Source: Edaphocola aurantiacus (GTDB lineage Bacteria > Bacteroidota > Bacteroidia > Chitinophagales > Chitinophagaceae). From it: DNA of 64,000 nt. The number at the start of each line of letters is the position of its first letter. Within the stretch, counting starts at the first letter, position 1. Location: positions 135,700 through 199,699 of the forward strand of contig NZ_VOSI01000001.1 in NCBI RefSeq assembly GCF_019797745.1. The letters are read 5' to 3'. The notes beneath the pieces were generated by a model. The model had not been told where the DNA came from. It saw nothing but the letters and a program-made list of their open reading frames with translations, and did no database searches. Shown here in pieces: positions 18,680 through 28,414 of this stretch. Position numbers and translations under genes: made by a program.

Positions 18680-18713
18680 AAGCAAAAGAGCGGCTATTGC
18701 CGCTCTTTTGCTT
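18680..18713 (-). terminator. Terminator overlapping the S41 peptidase stop codon
   Basis: A perfect 15-bp stem (aagcaaaagagcggc / gccgctcttttgctt) with a 4-base loop. The upstream arm includes bases of the TAA stop of the peptidase gene. Confidence 0.75.
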
Positions 18714-20361
18714 ATGGTTGTAATTGAGGTTGTGGTTCGATTTGTTTCATGACCCAATCCATTTCCGGATCCTTATCATTTTTCTTGTCTTCGTAGCTCG
18801 GGATAATCTCTTTATCCGGGAAGATACCTCTTCCTTTTACTTCCGTTTCATTTTCCGGACGAATGTGCATCAGGCCCATTCTCCAGGGCAAACGGGAATG
18901 TGGCAAACGGAACAGCGGCATTACTCCTGCAACCGTACCGTTAAAGTCTCCGCCGGTTTCTTCTCCAACGAATGTAACATTAGGCAAGGCTTTCAGCTCA
19001 GAAGATAACAGACAGGCAGCAGAGAAACAGCCACCATTGATCAGCACATAGATCTTGCCCTTGAACGCATTGGCCCGCGGCTTGTTTTCATCTGTACCAT
19101 ATAAGTTATGATAATAGTATTTTCCGTCATCTTTACGCGTACCAAAGAAACGGTCTCCGGCATAGAACGGATAGAATAGTGCCATAAACGGATAGGCAAA
19201 CTTAGGTACCCGCTGGAATAAACCGGCGCGCAGCATACTCGTTTTGGACACTACCTGTGTAGGTCTGTAAAAAGTAAAGTTGGTATCGGCCAGGTATTCA
19301 TACAGTTTTACAATCTCCTTGGCACTACCACCAGGGTTATCCCTGATATCCAGGATCAGTGTGCTACAGTCCTGTTTGCGGATGGAATCAAATATCTCTG
19401 CATATGCTTTACGGAATTGCCCGCCCATAAACTGCCTGATGGTTACAATAGCTACAGCACTGTCTTTGCCGGCAAAGCTCAGGCTACGGGTATACTTCTT
19501 CGTTTCCTTATCATACCCATAAACATTCTGGTTGCGCTCTTCCTGTTTTTCGGTTTCTTTTTTGGCCAATGCTGTCGCTTTGGCTACAGAATCCTGTTGT
19601 GCAACAGAATCTTTCACTACCGGCGAAACGGTTGTTTTGGCAATCTTCTGCTTTTCTTTTTTAGGTATTTCCTCTTCAGCTGTAGTATCTTTCAGGCGGT
19701 GCACCATTGTAGTAAATGTTGAGTCGCCCTGGCGCATCACAAATGGCAGGCTGTCATTCACGCCAATCTCTTCTATCAGGTATACCGGGAACCTGCGGGC
19801 AAATATCTTACGGATAAAGGTCTGGTTATATCCATCGGAAGTAAAGGTATTTCTGTACTTTTCATACAGTGCTTTAGTCCAGACACCTTTTATAGCCAGT
19901 ACCTCTGCACCTCTTTTGATCTCTTTATGTATAGAATGATTATTGAGCACATACAATTTACCCTGTTCCCAGAAGTAGTCAAACTGGGATACCGGCCCTT
20001 TCCCCGCTTCATTCATGGCTTTTGCTTCTTTGCGGGTGTATTTTTTAGCCAGGGGCAGCATAGTCATATGACCCTGGTGCACTGAAGCAACTACCGGACT
20101 GATGGCCAGAAAGAACTCATTTGGGGTCATGCGGTGGTTTACTACCTTACGCAAACTGTCAAATTTATAGGCCATGGCCTCTTTACTCGTATACCAGTCG
20201 TAATTCGGATGCTTCTTAATCAGTTTCTTTTCTACAAAATTTATATCTTTCTGCAGCTTGTGAACAGATATGGCTGTATTGCGCAGCCTGTTATTCCGCT
20301 CCACAGATTTGCAGGCACCGAACAGCAAGGTAAAGGATAGTAGGGTAAATATTTTATACAT
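18712..20361 (-). CDS. S41-family peptidase, lipoprotein
   Basis: 549 residues from the ATG at 20361, chosen because a lipoprotein signal (MYKIFTLLSFTLLFGAC) begins there; the open frame extends 44 codons further upstream into A/T-rich non-coding sequence. The C-terminal half has the tail-specific protease fold: LILDIRDNPGGSAKEIV, then NGGCFSAACLL with the likely nucleophile Ser, and GEETGGDFNG. A charged Lys/Glu-rich insert (roughly 235-280) divides the protein. Likely an envelope protease; substrate unknown. Confidence 0.82.
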   Translation of the reverse strand: MYKIFTLLSFTLLFGACKSVERNNRLRNTAISVHKLQKDINFVEKKLIKKHPNYDWYTSKEAMAYKFDSLRKVVNHRMTPNEFFLAISPVVASVHQGHMTMLPLAKKYTRKEAKAMNEAGKGPVSQFDYFWEQGKLYVLNNHSIHKEIKRGAEVLAIKGVWTKALYEKYRNTFTSDGYNQTFIRKIFARRFPVYLIEEIGVNDSLPFVMRQGDSTFTTMVHRLKDTTAEEEIPKKEKQKIAKTTVSPVVKDSVAQQDSVAKATALAKKETEKQEERNQNVYGYDKETKKYTRSLSFAGKDSAVAIVTIRQFMGGQFRKAYAEIFDSIRKQDCSTLILDIRDNPGGSAKEIVKLYEYLADTNFTFYRPTQVVSKTSMLRAGLFQRVPKFAYPFMALFYPFYAGDRFFGTRKDDGKYYYHNLYGTDENKPRANAFKGKIYVLINGGCFSAACLLSSELKALPNVTFVGEETGGDFNGTVAGVMPLFRLPHSRLPWRMGLMHIRPENETEVKGRGIFPDKEIIPSYEDKKNDKDPEMDWVMKQIEPQPQLQP

Positions 20362-20454
20362 GATGATAAGAAAAATTATGTGACGAAAATACAGTTTTAA
20401 ACTGCAATTTTCTACCCCATTAAGGGGTATTTGCTGTAAATTTTTTTTTGCACT

Positions 20455-20489
20455 AAAAAGCGCCCGGAAAATCATCCCGGGCGCTTTTA
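20455..20489 (-). terminator. Rho-independent terminator after the TonB-dependent receptor gene
   Basis: A GC-rich stem (gcgcccgg / ccgggcgc) extended by A/T pairs; five U follow on the minus strand. It begins 22 bp past the receptor stop. Confidence 0.88.
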
Positions 20490-20510
20490 TCATACTTATA
20501 AATATGGTGC

Positions 20511-22934
20511 TTAAAACTTAGCGGCTATTTTAAAATTGATCAGTCTTGAGGTTAAACGATTAGGAATATAGAAGTTCATATCTGTATTCAGCGACTGGAT
20601 GTACTCATACGAAAGTGTATTCGAAATACCCAGCAGGTTAAACACTTCCAGGCTCACCCATACTGATTTCACGCCTTTAAAAATACTGTAGGCACGGGCA
20701 GGGTTCTTCACCCCGTCAAGCAGCAAGGCAGAGAAACCTATATCTACTCTTTTATAATCCGGCAGACGGAAACTTTCTACTTTATTGAAGGTATAACCGG
20801 GAGGCGGCACCGGCAGGCCGGTTGCATACATCATGTTCAGGTATACTTTAAAGTTGTGGTTCTGCGGCAGGTAATCGGAGAAGAATACCCCAAAGGTTAC
20901 ACGACCATCGGTAGGACGTGGTTTATAATCGCCATAGGTATTGGTTGCCGGGTCCAGTATGCGCTCCATAGTCTTCAGGTAGCCCAGGCTCACCCAGGAT
21001 TCTGCATCTTTTACCAGGTCACCGAACAATCTTACTTCTCCACCGTAGGCATAACCTTTACTGTTGTTATTGGCCGCATAGCGGATACGTACATTGTCAT
21101 ATTCGTAAGGCACCAGGTCCCACAATGATTTGTAGTAAACCTCAGCTGTAAGTTTGAACGGACGATCGCCTAATGCAACGAAGTTATAATCCGTACCGGC
21201 GGCGAAGTGTGCTGATTTCTGTGCTTTCAATGCAGTATTCAGAGTACCGTCCAGTGCACGCATCTCCCGATAGAATGGCGGTTGGGCATAAATACCCGCC
21301 GCTATCTTAAACAGGATATTAGCGTCCCAGTCCGGCTTGAAGCTGAAGTTTCCTCTCGGGCTCCAGAGCATTTCTTTATTCAGGAAAGAATAGGTTCCTC
21401 TCAGGCCAAGGCTCAGGATCATATCCTTATTCAGTAAAATATTGTCCTGCACAAATGCAGCAACTTTATTATAGTTCAGTTCATTGTCTGCACGGAAGCT
21501 CTGGTACATATTCACCTGGTACGGATCGTATGGAATAGAGAACCCGGCACTGTCTCTGCGCTCCCACTCCATCAGGCGGTCATAGATCACCACATGAGAT
21601 AAGTCAGCCCCGAAAGAGAGGTAGTGCTTCCCTCCATCGTAGGACCCACGTAAACCAACATTGGCCACAGCTGCCTGCAGGAAGTTGCGGGCATAGCGGT
21701 GTATGGCACCGGAACCCAAACTGATCTTATCTTCGCCCAGGTTTTTACTACCCAGATCCAGCTCTACCAGCGATAACTGATACTGGCTTAAGATATCAAA
21801 AGTTTCCTGCTCATTAGACTGGAACATACCGCCCAGTACTTTCAGTTTCAGGCGGTCATTAGGTTTATAAGTAAGAGATACACCTCCGAAAGCATTATCA
21901 AACTGGTCTATTTCAGAACCATCATACAATACATTAAAGGCAAGCGCCTGTGTAATGGAACCGAATGCAGTACGGGAACTCTCGGGTTCAAAACGGAAGC
22001 GGTTCAGGGCATAGTTACCGATAAACTCCAGCTCCAGGCTGCGCGATATTTTATAATTGATTAAAGCCTGCAGATCGCTGAATGAAGGATTGTACTGCCC
22101 TTTTGTGACCTGAGACTGCAACAGGTAGCGGTTCGATTTCTGACGGAAACCGATCAGGTAAGTCAGTCTTTGTTTTTTGGAAGCACCTGCCAGATGGGCC
22201 TGAAAGCCCAACAGGCTTACCATTGCCGAACCGGAAAAGGATTTAGGTCTTTTATAAGTTACATCCAGGACTGAAGACATTTTATCACCATACTTCGCCT
22301 GGAAACCACCTACCGAAAAGTTTACACTACCTACCAGGTCAGTATTTACAAAACTCAATCCCTCCTGTTGTCCGCTGCGGACCAGGAAAGGACGGTTAAT
22401 TTCAAAATCGTTGACATAAACCAGGTTCTCATCAAAGTTACCGCCACGCACCGTATACTGGGAAGTCAGCTCATTTCTGCTGCCGACCAATACCTTCAGT
22501 TGTCCTTCAATACCTCCGATAGTGCTCGGCAGCTTGTCGACATCTTTAGTATTGATACCAATGGTACCCACATCACCTCTTATCTTCTCATCTTTTACTT
22601 CTACCTCATCCAGTAAGGTTGCATTCTGCTCCAGGTATACGTTTCGCACCAGGTGCTGCCCTGCTTCTACTGTCACATTGAATGGTTCTGACTCATAACC
22701 CAGCAGAGATGCTTTCAGGTTCAGTCTTTTGCCGGAAGGGATTTCAATAGTATAATTACCCAGTGAGTCGGAGAATACGACAAGCTCTGTTTTCTGCAGC
22801 TGTACCTGCGCATCCCGTATAGGCTTACCTTCGGTATCCATGATTTTCCCGGACAGGGTACTGTTCTGCGCTACAGCAAACAGGCTGCTACACAGGCAGC
22901 CAAAGAGTATGAATAAGTTTTTTTTATATTGCAT
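20511..22934 (-). CDS. TonB-dependent receptor with carboxypeptidase-regulatory-like domain
   Basis: Outer-membrane active transporter, 807 residues. Signal peptide (about 1-22, ending FAVAQ), a CarboxypepD_reg-like beta-sandwich (about 25-105: LSGKIMDTEGKPIRDAQVQL), the plug domain (about 110-230, with YTVRGGNFDENLVYVNDFEI) and a C-terminal barrel ending in FKIAAKF. This domain order is typical of Bacteroidota receptors. No SusD-like partner is adjacent, so it is not a Sus-type glycan pair. Substrate unknown. Confidence 0.9.
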   Translation of the reverse strand: MQYKKNLFILFGCLCSSLFAVAQNSTLSGKIMDTEGKPIRDAQVQLQKTELVVFSDSLGNYTIEIPSGKRLNLKASLLGYESEPFNVTVEAGQHLVRNVYLEQNATLLDEVEVKDEKIRGDVGTIGINTKDVDKLPSTIGGIEGQLKVLVGSRNELTSQYTVRGGNFDENLVYVNDFEINRPFLVRSGQQEGLSFVNTDLVGSVNFSVGGFQAKYGDKMSSVLDVTYKRPKSFSGSAMVSLLGFQAHLAGASKKQRLTYLIGFRQKSNRYLLQSQVTKGQYNPSFSDLQALINYKISRSLELEFIGNYALNRFRFEPESSRTAFGSITQALAFNVLYDGSEIDQFDNAFGGVSLTYKPNDRLKLKVLGGMFQSNEQETFDILSQYQLSLVELDLGSKNLGEDKISLGSGAIHRYARNFLQAAVANVGLRGSYDGGKHYLSFGADLSHVVIYDRLMEWERRDSAGFSIPYDPYQVNMYQSFRADNELNYNKVAAFVQDNILLNKDMILSLGLRGTYSFLNKEMLWSPRGNFSFKPDWDANILFKIAAGIYAQPPFYREMRALDGTLNTALKAQKSAHFAAGTDYNFVALGDRPFKLTAEVYYKSLWDLVPYEYDNVRIRYAANNNSKGYAYGGEVRLFGDLVKDAESWVSLGYLKTMERILDPATNTYGDYKPRPTDGRVTFGVFFSDYLPQNHNFKVYLNMMYATGLPVPPPGYTFNKVESFRLPDYKRVDIGFSALLLDGVKNPARAYSIFKGVKSVWVSLEVFNLLGISNTLSYEYIQSLNTDMNFYIPNRLTSRLINFKIAAKF

Positions 22935-23033
22935 AGTGATCTTTCAAGTAAACGAAAATCCGGTACGGATTATTGCTACCTTTTAGGGTGGGCGTTCCTG
23001 CTCTTGCAGGTAAAACGGGTTTCGGGCGGGGGG

Positions 23034-23168
23034 TTAGCGCTTTTTCTGATACATACGGTTGATGTCATTACCGCAACCACAACCTTTTTTACCGGTTGCA
23101 CAGCTTTGCAGGCAAAGTGACAGCACCATTAATACACCCAATATTCCCCATATTTTATTACGCTTCAT
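23034..23168 (-). CDS. Small lipoprotein of 44 residues
   Basis: From the ATG at 23168 the protein is a lipoprotein signal (MKRNKIWGILGVLMVLSL, lipobox LQSC), followed by only about 20 residues that are Gly/Cys-rich (GKKGCGCGNDIN) and basic at the end. The open frame extends 23 codons upstream, but the start at MKRNK is where the signal begins. It lies between the TonB receptor and the divergent glycosyltransferase. No known function. Confidence 0.55.
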   Translation of the reverse strand: MKRNKIWGILGVLMVLSLCLQSCATGKKGCGCGNDINRMYQKKR

Positions 23169-23313
23169 TTGTTTCAACCATTTAATATCCGCCGGATGGT
23201 ATTCCTGTTTTTTTCTTTTCTTTGTGCACAGGATCATTCCGGATGCGGATTGTGTCCTTCAAAATTATAAAAATAAAGGCATAAATCGTTTATCCCTACA
23301 TAATCTTTTCACA

Positions 23314-24420
23314 TTGTCTGCTCTTCCTAAAAAAATACTGATTGCACCGCTGGACTGGGGACTGGGTCATACTACCCGATGTCTTCCGGTCATAGCTGCA
23401 TTGTTGCAGGAAGGACACACCGTTGTTGCAGCAGCAGAGGGTGCCCCGGCAAGCATATTGAAGACACAGTTTCCGGGGTTGCAGATCCTGCCTTTAAAAG
23501 GATATGACATTCGCTACAGCCGCAATGCCAAGATGCTTATGCCTAAGCTGCTCCTGCAGATTCCCAGGATCATCGGGCGCATTATATATGAACATCGCTG
23601 GCTGAGACGGGTACAGGCACAACATCAGTTTGATATCATCATTTCTGATAACCGTTACGGATTATACCATCCGGTGCTGACATCCATTATCATGACCCAC
23701 CAGGTGCAGATCTTAAGTGGTATGGGCAGGCTTGCCGATAAAGTATTGCTGTCCCGCCACCGAAGTATGCTGGAGCGTTTTGATCAATGCTGGGTTGTCG
23801 ACGATGCGACTAAAGGACTTTCGGGTATACTGGCCCATCCGGAAAAGATGCCGGCTAATGCCACCTATATAGGCCCCTTATCACAGTTTATGCGATATAC
23901 TACGCCGGATACTACAGGAGAACACTGCCTGGTTTTATTATCCGGACCGGAACCGATGCGTAGTCAGCTGGAGCATATACTCTGGCACCAATGCTGTACC
24001 CTGACCGGCTACCGTTTTGTTTTTGTTGCCGGAAACATAAAAGGTAAAACTCCGGATCATTGTCCGGAACATATACAATATTATCCTTACCTGGGCGGTA
24101 CCGCGCTGCAAGAGGCCATGACCAGGACACAGCTGGTGATCTGCCGCAGCGGCTACTCTACCCTTATGGACCTGGACTACCTGCAAAAACCGGCGATACT
24201 GATTCCTACTCCGGGACAAACGGAACAGGAATACCTGGCCCGCTACTGGGCAGATTCAGGCAGGGCGGTACACTATAGCCAGGACAATATTCAACTGGAA
24301 GCAGGGATCGCACATATATACAATAAGCACCATAACATCTCACCAAAAACCAGTACAGACCGTAATGGCAATGCGCTCAAAGCCTTGTCCCTATGGCTTC
24401 GGCAGCAGCTTTACAAATAA
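23314..24420 (+). CDS. Glycosyltransferase-like protein (GT-B fold, MurG/LPS GlcNAc-transferase-like)
   Basis: 368 residues from a TTG at 23314. I prefer this start because the conserved nucleotide-sugar fold begins right after it (KKILIAPLDWGLGHTTRCLP), while the longer frame overlaps the lipoprotein gene on the other strand. N- and C-terminal Rossmann-like halves are visible, the latter with LVICRSGYSTLMDL and ILIPTPGQTEQEYLA, resembling the donor-binding region of MurG-type enzymes. Acceptor and donor are unknown. It may act in envelope glycan synthesis. Confidence 0.78.
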   Translation: MSALPKKILIAPLDWGLGHTTRCLPVIAALLQEGHTVVAAAEGAPASILKTQFPGLQILPLKGYDIRYSRNAKMLMPKLLLQIPRIIGRIIYEHRWLRRVQAQHQFDIIISDNRYGLYHPVLTSIIMTHQVQILSGMGRLADKVLLSRHRSMLERFDQCWVVDDATKGLSGILAHPEKMPANATYIGPLSQFMRYTTPDTTGEHCLVLLSGPEPMRSQLEHILWHQCCTLTGYRFVFVAGNIKGKTPDHCPEHIQYYPYLGGTALQEAMTRTQLVICRSGYSTLMDLDYLQKPAILIPTPGQTEQEYLARYWADSGRAVHYSQDNIQLEAGIAHIYNKHHNISPKTSTDRNGNALKALSLWLRQQLYK

Positions 24421-24443
24421 ATTCATAAATCGCCCAGTTTCGG

Positions 24444-24474
24444 TTGTTAAAATCATTACGCTTTAGTAATTTTA
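24444..24474 (+). promoter_or_regulatory. Candidate promoter for odhB
   Basis: TTG (24444-24446), a 20-bp spacer and TAATTTTA (24467-24474), close to the Bacteroidota -33/-7 consensus. The predicted leader is about 65 nt. Confidence 0.45.
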
Positions 24475-24544
24475 CAGCCGAAATACAAAATCGGCTCCGG
24501 TTTTGTTGATTTTTTAAATATATTTTCTGCAATACAGCAATATT

Positions 24545-25771
24545 ATGATAGAAATTAAAGTGCCTCCTGTTGGCGAATCAATCAGTGAAGTAACCCTTGT
24601 TACCTGGATCAAAAAAGACGGAGAATGGGTAGATCGTGATGAAGTAATCTGCGAATTAGAATCTGAAAAAGCAACTTTCGAATTAAATGCAGAGCAGGCG
24701 GGTATCCTCCACCACGTTGCACAAGAAGGAGACACTATCAATATCGGCGATATTGCCTGTAAAATTGACGAAACTGCTGAACGCCCTGCGGGTGCAGCGG
24801 CTCCGGCTCCGGAAGCAGCTCCTGCTGCTGAAGCGCCAAAAGCTGCAGCAACAACTCCTGCTGCTCCGGCAACCGCTATTGCTGCTGATGTAAAAGCGAC
24901 TCCTGTTGCGAAGAGCATGATGGCTGATAAAAATGTAAACCCGGGTAACGTTACCGGTACGGGCGCTAATGGCCGTATCTTCAAAAGCGATGTCCTGGCT
25001 GCATTAGAAAACCCTGGTCGTCCGGTAGGCAAACCTTTATTCACTCGTGAGGATAAAGTACAGAAGATGAGCAACCTGCGTAAAACAGTATCTCGTCGCC
25101 TGGTAGAAGCGAAAAACACTACTGCAATGTTGACTACTTTCAACGAAGTAGACATGACAAACATCATGAGCATCCGTAAGCAGTACAAAGATAAATTCAA
25201 AGAAAAACACGGTGTGAACCTGGGCTTCATGTCCTTCTTCACCAAAGCCTGTACCATCGCACTGCTGGAATGGCCTGCTGTGAATGCTTATATTGACGGT
25301 GACAATATCGTTTACCACGAATACTGTGATGTATCGATCGCGGTATCTGCGCCTAAAGGCCTGGTAGTACCGGTGATCCGCAATGCAGAAAGCATGGGCA
25401 TGCACGAGATCGAAGGTAAAATCGGCGAACTGGCGGCTAAAGCCCGTGACAACAAACTGACGATCGAGGAAATGACCGGCGGTACCTTTACTATCACTAA
25501 TGGTGGTGTATTCGGTTCCCTGATGTCTACTCCTATCATCAACATCCCTCAGTCTGCGATCTTAGGTATGCATAAAATACAGGATCGTCCTATGGCTGTA
25601 AACGGTAAAGTGGAGATCCGTCCGATGATGTACCTGGCACTGAGCTATGACCACCGTATTATTGATGGTCGTGAGTCTGTAGGTTTCCTGGTACGTGTAA
25701 AAGAATTACTGGAAAATCCGGAGCTGATGCTGATCGGCAAAAGCCCTACTCAGGCATTACTGGAATTGTAA
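24545..25771 (+). CDS. odhB: 2-oxoglutarate dehydrogenase E2, dihydrolipoyllysine succinyltransferase
   Basis: Core subunit of the 2-oxoglutarate dehydrogenase complex, transferring succinyl groups to CoA. 408 residues: lipoyl domain (1-77) with the lipoylated Lys42 in ESEKATFE, an Ala/Pro-rich swinging linker (about 80-118), the peripheral subunit-binding domain (about 120-155, [13 protein letters not shown]) and a catalytic domain with the [13 protein letters not shown] signature. All key residues are intact. The E1 gene (odhA) usually sits directly upstream but is absent here: the neighbours are a glycosyltransferase and LVIVD lipoproteins. A strong terminator follows. Confidence 0.96.
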   Translation: MIEIKVPPVGESISEVTLVTWIKKDGEWVDRDEVICELESEKATFELNAEQAGILHHVAQEGDTINIGDIACKIDETAERPAGAAAPAPEAAPAAEAPKAAATTPAAPATAIAADVKATPVAKSMMADKNVNPGNVTGTGANGRIFKSDVLAALENPGRPVGKPLFTREDKVQKMSNLRKTVSRRLVEAKNTTAMLTTFNEVDMTNIMSIRKQYKDKFKEKHGVNLGFMSFFTKACTIALLEWPAVNAYIDGDNIVYHEYCDVSIAVSAPKGLVVPVIRNAESMGMHEIEGKIGELAAKARDNKLTIEEMTGGTFTITNGGVFGSLMSTPIINIPQSAILGMHKIQDRPMAVNGKVEIRPMMYLALSYDHRIIDGRESVGFLVRVKELLENPELMLIGKSPTQALLEL

Positions 25772-25787
25772 TTACAGCATTATACAT

Positions 25788-25823
25788 AAAAAAAGCACTG
25801 ACCCCTGGTCAGTGCTTTTTTTA
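25788..25823 (+). terminator. Rho-independent terminator after odhB
   Basis: Stem agcactgacc / ggtcagtgct with a short loop, flanked by seven A and seven T, so it would work in either direction. It is 17 bp past the odhB stop. Confidence 0.92.
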
Positions 25824-25988
25824 TGCCCTCCCCTGTGAGCAAACATCTTTCTCCGCGTTGGCTTACACTCATTACAGAAGAGTTCTGTGAAAAAAATTCC
25901 GGGATTTGCTAAGATTTTCTTAAAACAATACGTCTTATCTCTTAACAGCATCCCTGTATCATCCTGAAACAACATAACAATCGAAATT

Positions 25989-26510
25989 ATGAAGAAAAAA
26001 ATATTAAGCCTGTGCCTGCTCGGCATGAGTATAGGCCTGTTTTCCTGCAACCGGGGCGCCCCTATACAGGGCACGGTGTGGGTGCCTAAATACCTGAGCA
26101 AATCTGAGGCCCGGGACATCCGGTCCAAACCACCGCAGGCAGTAAGCAGCGGAGGCAAAATATATGCCTGGCAAGATTTTGTGTTTCAGCTGGAGTCTAA
26201 TGCCGGTATACATGTATACAAGCTGGTAGATCAGAAACCGCAACCCTATAAATTTATACAGGTATACGGTGCCCAGGAGCTCTCGATCAGGGGCAATTAT
26301 TTATACACCAATAATTTTACCGATATCGTAACCCTGGACATCAGCAATATGGACCAGGTGCTGGTAAAATCGCGGGTGGAAAATACTTTTGCCTTAGGCA
26401 CTTCTACCCTGCCGCCGCAGCAAGGATTTTTCCAGTGCGTGGATACCACAAAAGGTATTGTTGTCGGATGGGAAAAGAAAAACAATATTGAAGCTACCTG
26501 TAAATACTAA
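25989..26510 (+). CDS. LVIVD-like lipoprotein, short
   Basis: 173 residues with a lipoprotein signal (MKKKILSLCLLGMSIGLFSC). The mature part has short strands such as GAQELSIRGNYLYTNN and IVTLDISNMDQV that match the LVIVD/propeller repeats of the next gene, but only two or three repeats fit, so it cannot form a full propeller alone. It is 5 bp upstream of the longer LVIVD lipoprotein and almost certainly co-transcribed. Function unknown; the pair may form a surface or periplasmic assembly. Confidence 0.7.
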   Translation: MKKKILSLCLLGMSIGLFSCNRGAPIQGTVWVPKYLSKSEARDIRSKPPQAVSSGGKIYAWQDFVFQLESNAGIHVYKLVDQKPQPYKFIQVYGAQELSIRGNYLYTNNFTDIVTLDISNMDQVLVKSRVENTFALGTSTLPPQQGFFQCVDTTKGIVVGWEKKNNIEATCKY

Positions 26511-26515
26511 TCTCC

Positions 26516-27271
26516 ATGAAAAAAGTCATATATACAATCCTTACGCTGGTGAGCCTGGCCAGCCTTTGCGGCATCACTTCCTGCAGTAAAGACGGGTACA
26601 GCGAGATGTCGCCTTCGACAGGAACGGGAGGCTCTCTGGCAAGATTTACCATTTCCGGTAATTACCTGTATGCAGTGGATCAAAATGCGCTCAAAACGTA
26701 CCGTACGAACACCGACGGCAGCCTGAATCATGTATCTACCGTGGTATTGGGTGCAGACATTGAAACAATTTATCCTTACAAGGATAAATTATTCATCGGT
26801 TCCCGAGAGGCCATGTACATTTATAAACTGAACAATCCGGAGTTACCGGAATTCGAGCAGATGGCCTCACATGTGCGTGCCTGTGACCCGGTTGTAGCAA
26901 AGGATAATTACGCTTATGTAACCGTTCGCTCGGGCAATACCTGCGGCGGAACGGTAAACGCACTATATATTTACCAGGTCGACAACCTGAATTATCCGCA
27001 ATTATTAAATACCTATTCCCTGCATGGCCCTTACGGTCTGGGTATAAAAGACAACACCCTGTATGTGTGTGACGGAGCGGGCGGCCTGCGCATCTTTGAT
27101 GTAAGCAACCCTTCCGGAGCAACATTAACAGGCACCCGTGCCGGGTATACGTTCTACGACTGCATTCCATACGATTATGACAATGTGCTGATCTGTATGG
27201 TAGATGGTGGTATGGTGATCTATGACATCAGCAATCCGCAGGACCCTGTGTTCCAGTCGCAGACATTTTAA
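26516..27271 (+). CDS. LVIVD-repeat lipoprotein
   Basis: 251 residues with a lipoprotein signal (lipobox GITSC). Repeats of about 45 residues carry the LVIVD-type pattern: ISGNYLYAVDQ, YKDKLFIGSREAMYIYKL, KDNTLYVCDGAGGLRIFDV and MVDGGMVIYDISNPQDP, with recurring D.SNP-like turns. These suggest a beta-propeller on the outer membrane or in the periplasm. It follows its shorter relative by 5 bp; a terminator follows. Ligand unknown. Confidence 0.8.
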   Translation: MKKVIYTILTLVSLASLCGITSCSKDGYSEMSPSTGTGGSLARFTISGNYLYAVDQNALKTYRTNTDGSLNHVSTVVLGADIETIYPYKDKLFIGSREAMYIYKLNNPELPEFEQMASHVRACDPVVAKDNYAYVTVRSGNTCGGTVNALYIYQVDNLNYPQLLNTYSLHGPYGLGIKDNTLYVCDGAGGLRIFDVSNPSGATLTGTRAGYTFYDCIPYDYDNVLICMVDGGMVIYDISNPQDPVFQSQTF

Positions 27272-27307
27272 ACAAGGCTTATTGACATACGGCATATTAC
27301 AAGGATA

Positions 27308-27344
27308 ACGGGCAACAGTACATCTGTTGTCCGTTTCTTCTTTA
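27308..27344 (+). terminator. Terminator after the LVIVD pair
   Basis: An 11-bp stem (acgggcaacag / ctgttgtccgt, one G-U pair) with a 5-base loop, then ttcttcttt. Confidence 0.8.
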
Positions 27345-27393
27345 ATACAGATTATGTAACTTGCAGCACAAATTAAAAAAGCGCAATCGAAGC

Positions 27394-28392
27394 ATGCATC
27401 CTATCGAGTATATATTCCCCATACTGGCGGAACCCAAAAAGATATTTATTACCACTCACCAGAAACCGGATGCGGATGCTTTAGGCTCCTCTCTCGGACT
27501 GTACCATTACCTGATCCAGAAAGGACATGAGGTAACGGTAGCGATCCCAAATGAGCTTCCTGACTTTCTGCACTGGATGCCGGCTATCGAAACAGTACTG
27601 AATTACGAATCTGAACCAAAGATGTGTGAGCAGGCTATTGCAGCCAGTGACCTGATCTTCTGCCTGGACTTCAATCACCTGAGCCGCATCAAAGGGCTGG
27701 AAGCACCGCTGAGAGCAGCTACACAACTGCGTGTACTGATCGATCACCACCTGCAACCGGAAGCTGACGTATTCTTTTGTGGCACCAGCAATCCTGACAA
27801 GAGCAGTACCTGTGAGATGATCTTTGACTTTATACGCCAATGCGGAGATGAAGACCTGATCAATAATGCAATCGCGCAATGTCTGTATACCGGTGCAATG
27901 ACCGATACCGGTTCATTCCGATTCCCGGCCACTACAGCAAGTGTACATGAAATGATTGCCTTTTTCAAGCATCGCGGCCTGGAGCACAGCATCATCCATC
28001 AGCATGTTTATGACAGCTGGAGTGCAAACCGTATGCGTTTCATAGGCTATGCGCTGCATCAGAAAATGGACATCGCCCCTTCGGGCAAGTATGGTATCAT
28101 TGCATTGTCCTCCAAAGATATGGAGCCCTTCAACCTGATGTCGGGCGATACAGAAGGCCTGGTAAACTATCCGCTAAGCATTGAGGGCGTACAGGTTGCG
28201 GTACTGATCACAGAAAAAAACGGAGAAATAAAAATGTCTTTCCGCAGTAAAGGAAACATAGATGTTAGTACATTTGCAAGGACCCATTTTAACGGTGGCG
28301 GTCACTTTAACGCTGCAGGCGGCAGATCTGACCTGGGTTTTGAAGCCACTATAGAAAAACTGAAATCACTAATCGGTAACATTATACCATAA
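27394..28392 (+). CDS. DHH/DHHA1 phosphoesterase, NrnA-like oligoribonuclease/pAp phosphatase
   Basis: 332 residues from the ATG at 27394 (a TTG at 27361 is in frame but the conserved part starts at MHPIEYIF). Metal-binding motifs of the DHH family are complete: HQKPDADALGSS (22-33), CLDFNH, IDHHLQPEAD and the C-terminal DHHA1 motif GGGHFNAAGG. By family, it degrades short RNA oligonucleotides (nanoRNA) and may dephosphorylate pAp in the cytosol. The FKBP lipoprotein follows 22 bp later and may share its transcript. Confidence 0.88.
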   Translation: MHPIEYIFPILAEPKKIFITTHQKPDADALGSSLGLYHYLIQKGHEVTVAIPNELPDFLHWMPAIETVLNYESEPKMCEQAIAASDLIFCLDFNHLSRIKGLEAPLRAATQLRVLIDHHLQPEADVFFCGTSNPDKSSTCEMIFDFIRQCGDEDLINNAIAQCLYTGAMTDTGSFRFPATTASVHEMIAFFKHRGLEHSIIHQHVYDSWSANRMRFIGYALHQKMDIAPSGKYGIIALSSKDMEPFNLMSGDTEGLVNYPLSIEGVQVAVLITEKNGEIKMSFRSKGNIDVSTFARTHFNGGGHFNAAGGRSDLGFEATIEKLKSLIGNIIP

Positions 28393-28414
28393 ATAAAACA
28401 GATAAATTCATATC

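Noticed and set aside
20511-22934. SusC/SusD-type glycan utilisation pair
   Set aside because: The TonB-dependent receptor has no SusD-like lipoprotein beside it; the adjacent lipoprotein is only 44 residues.
23059-23313. N-terminal extension of the glycosyltransferase frame
   Set aside because: The extra 85 codons overlap the small lipoprotein gene on the other strand and look non-coding; the conserved fold begins at the TTG at 23314.
24514-25257. A 247-codon minus-strand frame with long Ala/Gly runs
   Set aside because: It is the antisense of the Ala/Pro-rich linker and lipoyl domain of odhB.
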